64,000 bases of DNA from Pseudomonas sp. TNT3 (GCF_010095445.2 NZ_WFGV02000035.1:1-64000), one strand, 5' to 3'; shown: positions 16,471 through 25,017, counted from the first letter of the stretch. Program-made: numbers and translations. Notes: generated by a model not told the origin, from the letters alone.

Positions 16471-17547
16471 TCAACAGGTGGATTGGCGGAGTTGCTCGAT
16501 GATCCGGCGGGCGCGATTGGCGCCGACATCGACGTGTATGTCGATCATCGGGCGCGCACCGAACCGGCACATGTTCTGGTATTGGGCTTCAATCACTTCC
16601 TTGTCTTCATCGAAGGTCAGGATGGTTTGTTCAACGACCTTGGCCTTGATGGCTTCCGGGTCACTCGCCGGGTTGGTTGCAATGGTCCAGAAGTAGTGAG
16701 TGGTGGTGTCGGTCTCTGGCGTTACGCCGTGGAATCCGCGCATGTGGAAGCCGCCGCGATCGGGGTTATCCAGTGAGTCGGTACCAGCATCCACCGCACC
16801 GGTCCAGATACGCAGATGACTGACGTGAAATTCGATTTCCTGCCAGCGGTCCACGGTACCTTTGAATGGGTAGGCGGCCGTATAAGTGGGCGGTGGAACA
16901 GAGTCCGGCATGTGGCGCACGACTCTGACGACGTTGTCATCACTTTCCACATTCATTCGCGCATTCATGTGAATGCTGGCGTTGCCACCGATGGTGTGCA
17001 GATGGACATACCCCAGGTGACTCAAGTCCATCAGATTGTCGTGAATCAGTTGATAAGGCGCGTTGTAGTGGTACACGCTGCCGTCAAACAGGTATTTGCC
17101 GTTGCTGTGAACCTGGTAAATCGGAGGCTCACAGTTCGGCTCAGGTTGAGTCACGCTGCCAAACCAGATCCACACGATCTGGTCCTGCTCACGTACGTGA
17201 TAAGCAGGAACCCTGGCCTTGCTCGGGACTTTGTCCTGACCCGGAATTTCGACGCATTTTCCAAGGTCATCGAACAGCAACCCGTGATAGCCGCAACGAA
17301 TGCCCGATGCTTCGAGCGTGCCGTGCGACAGTGGCATTGCCCTGTGGCAGCAGCGGTCCTCCAGCGCCGCGACCTCGCCGTTGGCTTTGCGAAACAGCAC
17401 CACAGGCTTGTTGAGCAATGTCCGACCCACCGGTTTGTCCTTCAACTCCCAACCCAGGGCGGCGACGTACCACTGGTTGAGGGGAAAGCTGGGCAAGGCA
17501 GGCGCCGGAATTTCTTCGGCAAGGTGTTGGAGAGTGGAGGTGTTCAT
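16471..17547 (-). CDS. vanA: Vanillate O-demethylase oxygenase subunit
   Basis: VanA is the terminal Rieske oxygenase that demethylates vanillate to protocatechuate and formaldehyde. The 358-residue protein starts at ATG 17547 (MNTSTLQHLAEE). Rieske ligands are Cys66, His68, Cys85 and His88 (CCHRAMPLSHGT then CGYHG). The mononuclear-iron segment is DLSHLGYVH, with Asp174, His177 and His182. It lies 43 bp behind vanB, so the reductase gene comes first here, the reverse of the common vanA-vanB order. AACAACAA at 17575-17582 lies in the short gap. Confidence 0.96.
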   Translation of the reverse strand: MNTSTLQHLAEEIPAPALPSFPLNQWYVAALGWELKDKPVGRTLLNKPVVLFRKANGEVAALEDRCCHRAMPLSHGTLEASGIRCGYHGLLFDDLGKCVEIPGQDKVPSKARVPAYHVREQDQIVWIWFGSVTQPEPNCEPPIYQVHSNGKYLFDGSVYHYNAPYQLIHDNLMDLSHLGYVHLHTIGGNASIHMNARMNVESDDNVVRVVRHMPDSVPPPTYTAAYPFKGTVDRWQEIEFHVSHLRIWTGAVDAGTDSLDNPDRGGFHMRGFHGVTPETDTTTHYFWTIATNPASDPEAIKAKVVEQTILTFDEDKEVIEAQYQNMCRFGARPMIDIHVDVGANRARRIIEQLRQSTC

Positions 17548-17574
17548 GGTGTTCTCCAGAAGGCACGGTTGATG

Positions 17575-17585
17575 TTGTTGTTTTT
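17575..17585 (-). promoter_or_regulatory. Crc/Hfq CA motif before vanA
   Basis: The minus strand reads AAAAACAACAA, containing two AANAANAA matches. It sits in the vanB-vanA gap, 28 nt before the vanA ATG. Confidence 0.55.
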
Positions 17586-17590
17586 TGAAA

Positions 17591-18544
17591 TCACAGATCG
17601 ATAACAAGGCGCGATGATCTGGCGCGTGAGCAGCAGGGGGTGAAGCGGTCGTTTGCGGCGTGTTCGACCACCGTCAGGAATTTGTCCCGGTGTTCCGGAA
17701 TACCCTTCAGTACGCGGGTTACGCAGGTGCCGCAGACGCCTTGTTCGCAAGATGACTCGATCGCTATGCCAGCCTCGTCGAGCACTTCGAACACCGTACG
17801 TTCGGCAGGGATCCGAAAAACCTGGCCATTGCTTGCCAGTTCAACTTCGAAGGGCGCATTGGCGCTTTGATCGATCGGGTCTGCGGCGAAGAACTCTTTG
17901 TGTACCCGGCCCTGCGGCCACCCAGCGCTCTGCGCGGCATCGAGGATGTAATTCATGAATCCGGCCGGCCCGCATACATAAAGATGGGTGACGTCATCTG
18001 GGGTTTTCAGCAGGGCAGACGCATCGAGCTTCTGGATGTGGGGGCCGCTGTCGTCATGCAACCTTATGCGATCAGCGAAAGGGGTCTGAGCAAGCATCTG
18101 CACGAACGCTGCGCGTTGGCTTGAACGGAAGCAGTAGTGCAACTCGAAGTCGACCCCTTGATGCGATAGCTCCCAAGCCATGGCCAGCATGGGGGTGATG
18201 CCGATGCCTCCGCCAAACAGCAGGTGTCGTTGCGCCGAGCTATCAAGCGGAAAAAGGTTACGCGGAGCGCTGATGGTCAGTGTTTGCCCTGACCGTACCT
18301 GCTCGTGCATGGCGATGGAGCCGCCCCGTGAGCTCGGGTCTTTAAGCACACTGATCAGGTAGCGGTGACGTTCCCTTGGGTCGTTGCACAAGGAGTACTG
18401 TCGGGTGAGGCCATCGGCAATGTGAATGTCGATATGGGCCCCGGCCTCGAACGCTGGCAGCGTACTGCCATCGGCCGCACATAATTCGAAACTGCAGATG
18501 CCCTCGGCTTCGTCTGCTTTGCGAGTGACGTTGACTTGAAGCAT
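17591..18544 (-). CDS. vanB: Vanillate O-demethylase reductase subunit
   Basis: VanB passes electrons from NADH to VanA. The 317-residue protein starts at ATG 18544 (MLQVNVTRKAD). It has the flavin-binding RQYSLCNDP, the NAD-binding FGGGIGITPMLAMA and a C-terminal plant-type [2Fe-2S] domain with SSCEQGVCGTCVTRV and a late Cys in FTPCCSR. This phthalate-dioxygenase-reductase layout (flavin, NAD, ferredoxin) is typical of VanB. It is the first gene of the minus-strand van run and is divergent from a MarR-type gene; a MarR-like palindrome lies between them (18762-18781). The leader has an AAAAATAA motif at 18684-18691. Confidence 0.95.
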   Translation of the reverse strand: MLQVNVTRKADEAEGICSFELCAADGSTLPAFEAGAHIDIHIADGLTRQYSLCNDPRERHRYLISVLKDPSSRGGSIAMHEQVRSGQTLTISAPRNLFPLDSSAQRHLLFGGGIGITPMLAMAWELSHQGVDFELHYCFRSSQRAAFVQMLAQTPFADRIRLHDDSGPHIQKLDASALLKTPDDVTHLYVCGPAGFMNYILDAAQSAGWPQGRVHKEFFAADPIDQSANAPFEVELASNGQVFRIPAERTVFEVLDEAGIAIESSCEQGVCGTCVTRVLKGIPEHRDKFLTVVEHAANDRFTPCCSRARSSRLVIDL

Positions 18545-18683
18545 GACTTGTCCCTCCACATTGAAGTGGCTGCTGAAAAAAATGCATTGGTTAGAGCACT
18601 GGCCGGGGACGGATCAGCCGGGTTTTGGCGCGAGGAAGAAGAAGGCGACGAGATTGGAGGGCTTCATGACCAACACCTGATAA

Positions 18684-18691
18684 TTATTTTT
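18684..18691 (-). promoter_or_regulatory. Crc/Hfq CA motif in vanB leader
   Basis: The minus strand reads AAAAATAA, about 140 nt before the vanB ATG. It fits AANAANAA, but the distance makes its role uncertain. Confidence 0.35.
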
Positions 18692-18761
18692 ATGAGGCAC
18701 GGCGACGGCATATCATGCAGCGAATCGCCCGTGACGTTCGGTTGAGAAATCCTCCGATTAT

Positions 18762-18781
18762 TTAGTTGCGGTGTCAACTAA
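18762..18781 (+). promoter_or_regulatory. MarR-type operator palindrome
   Basis: TTAGTTG-N6-CAACTAA is a perfect 7+7 bp inverted repeat, 33 bp before the MarR gene start at 18815 and within the region shared with vanB. Its size and symmetry fit a MarR dimer site, so it probably serves autoregulation and van control. Confidence 0.6.
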
Positions 18782-18814
18782 TATTCAAAAGCTCCGCCGA
18801 TAGGTGTTCACCGA

Positions 18815-19285
18815 ATGTCCGCAGAATCCCAACTGAACCTGACGCGTTATGTCCCAGCCCTGTTGAATTTTTTGTCCAACAAACTCTCTGCCGGGGCCTC
18901 GCATTGCTATCGCAAACACTTCGGTATCGGTGTGGTCGAGTGGCGAATGCTTTCGATGCTCGCCGTTGAAAATGACATCACCGCCAACCGAATCTGTCAG
19001 ACGATCGGGCTCGACAAGAGCGCGGTCAGTCGCTCACTCCAGTCCCTGGAAGCAGCAGGGCACATTCGCAGCCAAGTGGATTCGACGGATGCACGGCGCT
19101 ACACCGTCAGCTTGACGGACAGCGGCAAAGCCTTGCACGAACGAGTATTGAAGGTTGCACTGGAGCGAGAGCGGCGCTTGCTCAGCGGGCTCTCTGCCTC
19201 GGAAGTGGACACCCTCGTCGAGTTGTTGGGCCGGCTGCATTCCCAGGTCACCCACGTGAACGAGTACGACCCGCAAGACGCTTGA
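18815..19285 (+). CDS. MarR-family transcriptional regulator
   Basis: This 156-residue winged-helix protein has the helix-turn-helix region TANRICQTIGLDKSAVSRSLQSLEAAGHI and the wing DARRYTVSLTDSG typical of MarR. It is divergent from vanB with a palindrome between them, so it is the best candidate for the vanillate regulator. This is notable because the VanR proteins described in Pseudomonas and Acinetobacter belong to the GntR family; no GntR gene is present in this window. The ligand is unknown, with vanillate as the simplest guess. Confidence 0.88.
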   Translation: MSAESQLNLTRYVPALLNFLSNKLSAGASHCYRKHFGIGVVEWRMLSMLAVENDITANRICQTIGLDKSAVSRSLQSLEAAGHIRSQVDSTDARRYTVSLTDSGKALHERVLKVALERERRLLSGLSASEVDTLVELLGRLHSQVTHVNEYDPQDA

Positions 19286-19318
19286 ACCTTCGACCGGCGC
19301 CGCGTTACCGACTTTTCA

Positions 19319-19365
19319 GGTATCGCGATTGCCGATAGGTCGCATCCCGACAAGCGATTGGTCAG
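19319..19365 (+). promoter_or_regulatory. 47-bp LysR-type element, copy 1 (chemoreceptor)
   Basis: The element begins GGTATCGCGATTGCCGATAG and ends GCGATTGGTCAG. It holds TATCG-N7-CGATA, which includes a T-N11-A LysR box. It matches the copy at 27601-27647 at 42 of 47 positions by eye without gaps and lies 95 bp before the chemoreceptor gene. Confidence 0.6.
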
Positions 19366-19459
19366 CTCCCCTGTGTCACGTCAACCTTTGACCCCAATTA
19401 AAACAATAAAGGGTTCGGTCGATGGCTAATCGCTTTATCGCCGCGTCCAGGTCGAGCAA

Positions 19460-21406
19460 GTGAGAAGCCCTCTATTGGGTGCTTTGCTGAACCGTCTCAG
19501 TGTCGGTGGCAAATTGTCACTCGGTTTCGGTCTGGTTCTGATCTGCACGATGGGCATGGCGCTCACCGCTTGGTATTCAGTGCGGGTCACGCAATCGAGT
19601 ACCTTGCAGTTACGGGAGCTGGATCGCCAGAAAGCCGGTCTGGCCCAGGCGCGACTTGCAGAAAAGGATTTCGGTTTGCTGCCGTCACGAGAATCCGCTG
19701 CGCAGGTCGAGGACTCTTTACGCCTGCTACAGGTCGGGCCGACGCCTCTTTTGGGAGAGGACTTCATAGAGGCGCTCGCGACATCATCCGATCGTTACCT
19801 GAAGGCGTTTCAGGCCTATGCCGAGGCGCGCCAGCAGGCGATTCGGGCAAGGCTGCGCATGCAAGAGCTGGCGGAAACGACAGGGCAGCGTTTCAGCGAA
19901 GTCTTCCTCGACCAGCTGGACGATATCAACCTCAATCTTGAACAACAGGTCCTGCCCGATGCGCAATCAATGCAGCAATTGGAAGGCGCGGCTGCATTAC
20001 GCGAACGCTTGGCCAATCTGCGTGACAGCGAACTGTATTTCTCCCTGGATCCGCAAAACAGTTATCGCGACGATTGGGTCAATCGCATCAACGAGCTTGT
20101 CAGTGCGTTGGCTACCCTGAGTTCACAACTGGAAGGCGATCGTCGTCGCGCACTGGAAGAAGCCAGCGCAGCGTTGACCGAGTACAGGAAGGCTTTTCTG
20201 GGTTTTGCCAGCAGCGGTGAGCAGGCCATGACACAACAAGTGAGCATGTCGGTCTCGGCTGAGCAAGTGACGACGCTGTTGGAAAGCGAACGCGCGAAGG
20301 CTGCGCACTCTTATGAGTTACTTCGAAAACGTCTGGATCTGCAACTGGCTGCGATTGTGCTGCTTGCTTCATTGCTCAGCATCGGTGCATGCCTTTTGAT
20401 CCAGCGTTCAATTGTCGTTCCCTTGAAGATAATGCTAGGTCTGGCGCAACGGGTGGCCGCCGGTAATCTGAAGGATCGCCCCGCGCTGATTGATCGCAAA
20501 GATGAGTTGGGCCAGCTCGGCAACGCTATTGACCTGATGTTGCAGGCGCTTCGCCGTCTTGTGGGGCGAATCGGCAGCGATGTGCAACAGCTGGACGATG
20601 CCGCCGTGTCTCTGGGTGCAATGGTTGATCGCACCGGACAGGGCGTGCGTGCACAGCGCGAACAGTCCGCCGAGGTGGTTGAGGCTATGAAGCATATGAC
20701 CCGCGCCACCGCACAGGTCAACTCGCAAGTCGCGGGTAGCCAGGCAAGCCTGGGTGAAGCCTGCACTCTGATTCATAGCGGTGACGATCTGGTAAGGCAG
20801 GCGAGTCGAAGCCTTCAGCAACTGTCGCGGGAAATGACCAACAGTGCCAATTCCATGCAACTGCTGCAGACCGAAAGCCAGGCTATTACCGGTGTGCTTG
20901 ATGTGATCAGCGCTCTCGCCGAACAGACCAATCTACTGGCTTTGAATGCCGCCATCGAAGCAGCCCGTGCCGGTGAGCAGGGGCGCGGTTTTGCTGTAGT
21001 GGCGGACGAAGTGAGGGCCCTCGCCAGTCGAACGCGAGCGTCGACCGGCGAAATCGACAGCATGATTCAGCGTCTCTGGAAGGTCACCGGCGACACCGCA
21101 GCCAGTCTTTGCGATAGCCAGCGACTGACTGCCGAAGGCGTTGAACTGACTGTGCGCGCAAGCCAGGTCCTGGACGCGACTACCGAGGCCATCTCCCGTG
21201 TTGAGCAGAGCGGACAGAGCATTGCCCAAGCTACAGCATCGCAACATGACATAGCCTGCCGAGTGGATGCAGCGCTTGGTCAAGTCGACTGGGTAGTAGA
21301 GCGAAATGCTGAGGAGTGCGCTCGATTGGAAATGGCCAATGGCAACTTGCAGCGGCTAAGTGTCAGCCTTGGTGAAGCGGTTGGGGCATTTCACCGCGAC
21401 ACGTGA
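19460..21406 (+). CDS. Methyl-accepting chemotaxis protein with large helical sensor domain
   Basis: This 648-residue chemoreceptor starts at GTG 19460. TM1 lies at about 18-40, a periplasmic domain of about 250 residues follows, and TM2 is at about 294-314. Next come a HAMP domain and the signalling hairpin with EQTNLLALNAAIEAARAGEQGRGFAVVADEVRALA. The all-helical sensor size fits the helical bimodular (HBM) class, known to bind organic acids and aromatics. A copy of the 47-bp LysR-type element lies upstream, which ties it to the catabolic genes at 24-29 kb. I infer that it senses the substrate of that pathway. Confidence 0.92.
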   Translation: MRSPLLGALLNRLSVGGKLSLGFGLVLICTMGMALTAWYSVRVTQSSTLQLRELDRQKAGLAQARLAEKDFGLLPSRESAAQVEDSLRLLQVGPTPLLGEDFIEALATSSDRYLKAFQAYAEARQQAIRARLRMQELAETTGQRFSEVFLDQLDDINLNLEQQVLPDAQSMQQLEGAAALRERLANLRDSELYFSLDPQNSYRDDWVNRINELVSALATLSSQLEGDRRRALEEASAALTEYRKAFLGFASSGEQAMTQQVSMSVSAEQVTTLLESERAKAAHSYELLRKRLDLQLAAIVLLASLLSIGACLLIQRSIVVPLKIMLGLAQRVAAGNLKDRPALIDRKDELGQLGNAIDLMLQALRRLVGRIGSDVQQLDDAAVSLGAMVDRTGQGVRAQREQSAEVVEAMKHMTRATAQVNSQVAGSQASLGEACTLIHSGDDLVRQASRSLQQLSREMTNSANSMQLLQTESQAITGVLDVISALAEQTNLLALNAAIEAARAGEQGRGFAVVADEVRALASRTRASTGEIDSMIQRLWKVTGDTAASLCDSQRLTAEGVELTVRASQVLDATTEAISRVEQSGQSIAQATASQHDIACRVDAALGQVDWVVERNAEECARLEMANGNLQRLSVSLGEAVGAFHRDT

Positions 21407-21498
21407 AGTACGTCCAGGGAGTGGACGATTATGACCTCATGCTCTGGGGGCGATCAGGGCCGTCATTCAAATACCGATCAACCAAAACTGGACACAAC

Positions 21499-22434
21499 AT
21501 GCGTTATCGACGGCTTGACTTGAACTTGCTTGTCGCGCTGGAAGCGTTGCTGAGTGAATGCAGCGTCAGCAGGGCTGCCGAGCGATTGTGCCTGGGGCAA
21601 TCGGCAACCAGTTCGGCGCTGGGACGTTTACGTGAGCATTTCAATGATCCATTGCTGGCCCAGGTTGGGCGGCGACTGGAGCCCACTGCATTAGGTCTGA
21701 CGCTGCTTCCAAAAGTGCGTGAAGCGCTGGCACTGACCCGGGAAATTGTCGATGCACCGGTCAACTTTGAACCGGCCAGCTGCGTTCGACACTTCACGTT
21801 GGTGGCGTCCGACTACGTGGCCGGGGTGCTGCTGCCAGCCGTCAGTCTTGAACTGGCTCGAATCGCACCAGGTGTGCGCTTGAGTCTGCGGGACATGCCT
21901 GTACCGCGTGACGGCGACGTGGTCAGCGAAGCGCTCGATTATCGCCGCAGTGATTGTGTGATTGTGCCTCAGCGACGATTGAACCCGGCTTACCCCCATG
22001 TACCGCTGATGAACGACCAGCTCTGTTGCATCGTCTGCGCTGGGCAAACCCGGTTCCGCGACGGTTTGAGCCTGGCCGATTATTGCAACGCTGAGCACGT
22101 GGTTCGTGAATTTGCCGATGGCCGAAACCTGGCGATGGACGCTGCGCATTTGCATGAGGTGGGCGTTCAACGCCGAGTGGCGGTGGCTCTTGAAAGCTTC
22201 GTATTGATACCGGAATTCATCATCGGTACTGCACGCATTGCCACCGTATTTCGACGACAGGCGCAGCGCTTTGCTCAACATTACCCACTGCGTATTCTCT
22301 CGGCACCGCTCGCATTTCCCGACGCCGTTCAAGTCCTGCAGTGGCATCCTTATCAGAACCATGACCCGGCCATGGTTTGGTTTCGCGGCCTGTTGTCGGA
22401 GCAGGCCGCGTTGCTTGATCAGCGCACGATCTGA
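21499..22434 (+). CDS. LysR-family regulator
   Basis: The 311-residue protein has an N-terminal winged helix (LDLNLLVALEALLSECSVSRAAERLCLGQSATSSALGRL) of the NodD/NahR-like LysR subgroup and a C-terminal inducer-binding domain. ATG 21499 (MRYRRLDLN) is the family-like start; a longer frame reaching the previous gene is not. Its 3' end overlaps the convergent DUF336 gene by 16 bp. It is a paralogue of the LysR at 26543-27505 (shared RxxxLDLNLLVALxxLL). It may control the amidohydrolase-DUF336 pair; an inverted repeat at 24298-24317 could be its site. Confidence 0.88.
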   Translation: MRYRRLDLNLLVALEALLSECSVSRAAERLCLGQSATSSALGRLREHFNDPLLAQVGRRLEPTALGLTLLPKVREALALTREIVDAPVNFEPASCVRHFTLVASDYVAGVLLPAVSLELARIAPGVRLSLRDMPVPRDGDVVSEALDYRRSDCVIVPQRRLNPAYPHVPLMNDQLCCIVCAGQTRFRDGLSLADYCNAEHVVREFADGRNLAMDAAHLHEVGVQRRVAVALESFVLIPEFIIGTARIATVFRRQAQRFAQHYPLRILSAPLAFPDAVQVLQWHPYQNHDPAMVWFRGLLSEQAALLDQRTI

Positions 22435-22880
22435 TCACCGTTGTCCGCCACTAGCGTAGCCAGTGCAATAGCGTGCAAAGCGCATCGTTCGTCGTTGTCC
22501 GAAGTGTCACCACTGATGCCAATGGCGCCCAGAATCAGTCCTTCGGCGTTGCGGATCAGCACACCCCCGGCGACGGGTATGACCCCGCCGCCGGTCAGGC
22601 TGTTGATGGCGTCGAAGAACGCCGGCATCGCTTGCGCGCGCCGGGCAAGTTCGCGTCCGCCAAAGCCCATTCCCAGGCACCCCCTTGCCTTGCCAGTGGC
22701 GATTTGTGGTCGAAGGAAACTCGCACCTTCATCTCGCAGGACAGCCAGCGGATGACCCGCGGCATCCAGCACGGCAACCGCCAGGGGGTTGATGCCCGTT
22801 TCCCGGGCGATGCGGATGGCGTTACTGGCGAGGTCGGTGGCGGTCATCAAGTCGAGTTGCTGCAGGGTGTTGGTCCTCAT
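22419..22880 (-). CDS. DUF336 (GlcG/HbpS family) protein
   Basis: The 153-residue protein starts at ATG 22880, which overlaps the amidohydrolase stop (ATGA), so the two are translationally coupled. It shows the family pattern: a helix with AIRIARETGINPLAVAVLDAAGHPLAV, then GGVIPVAGGVLIRN and ILGAIGISGDTSDNDE. GlcG/HbpS-like proteins are small alpha/beta dimers often encoded inside catabolic operons; some bind haem, most have no defined reaction. The role here is unknown, but coupling to the amidohydrolase suggests a shared pathway. Confidence 0.85.
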   Translation of the reverse strand: MRTNTLQQLDLMTATDLASNAIRIARETGINPLAVAVLDAAGHPLAVLRDEGASFLRPQIATGKARGCLGMGFGGRELARRAQAMPAFFDAINSLTGGGVIPVAGGVLIRNAEGLILGAIGISGDTSDNDERCALHAIALATLVADNGDQIVR

Positions 22881-24226
22881 TGTGCCCACTTCCTCAATTG
22901 GGTGACGCGGTCTCGCGTGTACAGGTCAGTCCATTTCAACGAGTTGAAATCGGATACTTGTTTGGGGTTGTAGGGGCTGCGTTCCATACGTACAGGCTGG
23001 CCGGCCTTGTACACGGCTTTCAGGCGAGAGCGGTCTTGTAAAATGCGGATGTCGTGCAAGGGGGAGCCGTCGAGTAGCAAGAAGTCCGCTTGCTTGCCCA
23101 CTTCGAGGGAACCGATCGTCTCACCGCGAGGCATGCAACGTGCCCCGACCGCCGTGGCGGCATACAACGCTTCTGCCGGTGTGAAGCCCAGTCGGGTGAC
23201 CAACAGTTCCAGCTCACGCGCGTGCCACTCCCCGTAAGGCGTTACCGCGAAGCCGCTGTCGCTGCCACACGCGAAAGGCACGCCAGCGGCCTTGGCACGT
23301 TTGAGCACTGCCGAACCGACTTCCAGGGTGCGGGCACAGTAGCCCGCGTAACCGGTGCTGATGGCCGGGTCGTGGGGTTGGCAGAAGTCCACGGTGTTTT
23401 GTGGGAAGGTCATGGTCGGCGCAAGGATGCTGCCGGCTTCGAGCAGCGCCTCGATACACGCGTCGTCCATGTAAAAGGCGTGGAACACCAGGTCGACACC
23501 GGCGCGTGCGGCGTACATCACCGCCTCACGGCCATAGGCATGGGTCGCCACTTTACAGCCCAGGCGATGGGCTTCTTGCACCATCTCACAGGTTTCTTCG
23601 GCGGTGAACGCGGCGATGATTTCACCATTCGAGCGACGGTGGGTACCGTCCATGGCGATCTTGATCAGGTCGACGCCATCCTTGGCCTGTTTGCGGATTT
23701 CAGCCAACGCTTCGCTGCGGCTGGTCACCAGGCGCGCAGTGAAAAATTCCGGTGCACCCATGCGGCTCGGGAACCAGTCGTTGAGGCTCTGTCGATTGGT
23801 GATGACCCGGCTGCTGGCAGCAATCCGCGGGCCCTCGAACAAACCGGCAGCGATTGCGTTGCGCACCGCGATGCTGAGTTGGCCGCTATCACCCGGACAG
23901 ACCATGCTGGTCACGCCGGCGGCCAGCACATGTTGGGCGAAGAACATGCCACGCAACGCGCGGAATTCGTCACTGGTCCAGATATCAATGTCTTCTTCGC
24001 TTTGCGCGTTGCCGAAAGCCAGATGGGTGTGCACATCCACCAGACCCGGCATGACAAAGTTGTCGCCGGCGTCCAGCAGGTTGTCTCCCGGTTGCAGCGG
24101 CGGGGCGAGGGCAGTCGGTCCCACATAGGACAGCAGGCCGTTTTCCACGATCAGGGTTTGCTGTTGACGGGTTTTCAGGCCAGTGCCGTCGAACAAGGTC
24201 TGGCATTTGAGGTGCAGGGCATTCAT
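22877..24226 (-). CDS. Metal-dependent amidohydrolase
   Basis: This 449-residue member of the amidohydrolase superfamily has the metal motif GLVDVHTHLAFG near residues 62-73, further ligand-bearing segments with KVATHAYG and DLVFHAF, and a C-terminal GSDSGFAVTPYGEW region with the catalytic Asp. The layout resembles imidazolonepropionase- and Xaa-Pro-dipeptidase-like hydrolases. ATG 24226 (MNALHLKC) is preferred over an in-frame ATG at 24256. It would hydrolyse a cyclic or linear amide, lactam or related bond. The substrate is unknown; the neighbourhood suggests a step of the catabolic system at 24-42 kb. Confidence 0.85.
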   Translation of the reverse strand: MNALHLKCQTLFDGTGLKTRQQQTLIVENGLLSYVGPTALAPPLQPGDNLLDAGDNFVMPGLVDVHTHLAFGNAQSEEDIDIWTSDEFRALRGMFFAQHVLAAGVTSMVCPGDSGQLSIAVRNAIAAGLFEGPRIAASSRVITNRQSLNDWFPSRMGAPEFFTARLVTSRSEALAEIRKQAKDGVDLIKIAMDGTHRRSNGEIIAAFTAEETCEMVQEAHRLGCKVATHAYGREAVMYAARAGVDLVFHAFYMDDACIEALLEAGSILAPTMTFPQNTVDFCQPHDPAISTGYAGYCARTLEVGSAVLKRAKAAGVPFACGSDSGFAVTPYGEWHARELELLVTRLGFTPAEALYAATAVGARCMPRGETIGSLEVGKQADFLLLDGSPLHDIRILQDRSRLKAVYKAGQPVRMERSPYNPKQVSDFNSLKWTDLYTRDRVTQLRKWAQ

Positions 24227-24297
24227 GGCGTTTTCACTTTGCGAATTGTTATGCACGCGAAGCTAGGGCAGGACCCTGGTAGCCACCATCAACTTGC

Positions 24298-24317
24298 ATC
24301 AATGGCCGGGTATTGAT
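24298..24317 (-). promoter_or_regulatory. Inverted repeat upstream of amidohydrolase
   Basis: ATCAAT-N8-ATTGAT is a perfect 6+6 repeat, 72 bp before the amidohydrolase ATG at 24226. It could be a LysR-type operator; a weak TATCG-like match also lies just upstream on the same strand. Confidence 0.4.
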
Positions 24318-24384
24318 GGCGTCGATAGGTGCTCAAGCCCAACACGGGCGGGGCCTTGGCAGCGCTGAGGGAGATCAGGAGGCG

Positions 24385-24431
24385 GGTATCGCGAGTCGAG
24401 ATGGCTGGCATCGCGATCGACGATTTTTTAC
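24385..24431 (+). promoter_or_regulatory. 47-bp LysR-type element, copy 5 (SnoaL-like gene)
   Basis: The element starts GGTATCGCGAGTCGAGATGG, has GCATC in register and CGATT at positions 37-41. It matches copy 2 at about 28 of 47 positions, the weakest of the five. It lies 53 bp before the downstream start codon in the same orientation as the others relative to the gene. Confidence 0.4.
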
Positions 24432-24484
24432 CGGCTGTATCGCACGTCTATGGTGCGCGTTCATCACCTACAGAGAGCCGTCCC

Positions 24485-24871
24485 ATGACCACCGCAACTG
24501 CAAGAACCGAACTCCTGGCACTTGAGCAGGAACGCCGCCGGGCTCTGGTCGAAGAAGACTACCCACGCGTCGCCGAGCTGTTCGCCGATGACCTGGTGTA
24601 CGTGCACACCACCGGATTGGTGCAAGGCAAGGCGGACTACCTGGAGTACGCCAAAAGCGCCGTGCAGTATCTGGACATTGAACGTGGCGAATTGCAGATC
24701 CGCTTCTACGGCGAACACCTGGCAGTGATGACCGGTACGCAATGCAACACCTTGCGCAAGCGCGGCGGCGACCAGTCGATTCGCGGCGAGGGCTTTGCCA
24801 CCCAGGTCTGGGCGTTCGGTGCAGAGGGTTGGCAGATCAGCTCGTTCCATGGAACGCGTGCACCTGACTGA
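24485..24871 (+). CDS. SnoaL-like / DUF4440 (NTF2-fold) protein
   Basis: The 128-residue protein starts at ATG 24485 (MTTATARTELLALEQ). It has the NTF2-like pattern: helix with LEQERRRALVEEDYPRVAELF, strand DDLVYVHTTGLVQGKADYLEYA and a C-terminal WQISSFHGTRAPD. Such proteins are small isomerases, hydratases or ketosteroid-isomerase-like enzymes, or have no known activity; His in YVHTTG is conserved in the DUF4440 type. A weak copy of the LysR-type element precedes it, and a strong terminator follows. A role in the nearby pathway is inferred only. Confidence 0.8.
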   Translation: MTTATARTELLALEQERRRALVEEDYPRVAELFADDLVYVHTTGLVQGKADYLEYAKSAVQYLDIERGELQIRFYGEHLAVMTGTQCNTLRKRGGDQSIRGEGFATQVWAFGAEGWQISSFHGTRAPD

Positions 24872-24890
24872 GTTCATTCAACGCTCAATG

Positions 24891-24927
24891 AAAACGCCGG
24901 AGAGCCCCTAAGGACTTCCGGCGTTTT
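24891..24927 (+). terminator. Rho-independent terminator after SnoaL-like gene
   Basis: An 11-bp perfect stem AAAACGCCGGA / TCCGGCGTTTT with a 15-nt loop lies 20 bp behind the stop at 24871. The A-run on the left side allows it to work on the other strand as well. Confidence 0.8.
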
Positions 24928-25017
24928 GCTGTGAACACTCAAAATCTTAAGAAGCCCACCGTTGCCGTTGCCGTTGCTTTGGCTTTAGATTTTCCTTGCC
25001 CCATCGCGGCGGGACCC

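Noticed and set aside
16471..19285. Search for a GntR-type vanR gene
   Set aside because: No GntR-like helix-turn-helix protein is encoded on either strand near the van genes; only the MarR-type gene is present.
24959..24982. GTTGCC tandem repeats as a possible microsatellite or CRISPR-like array
   Set aside because: There are only about three short, imperfect repeats with no spacers and no cas genes in the window.
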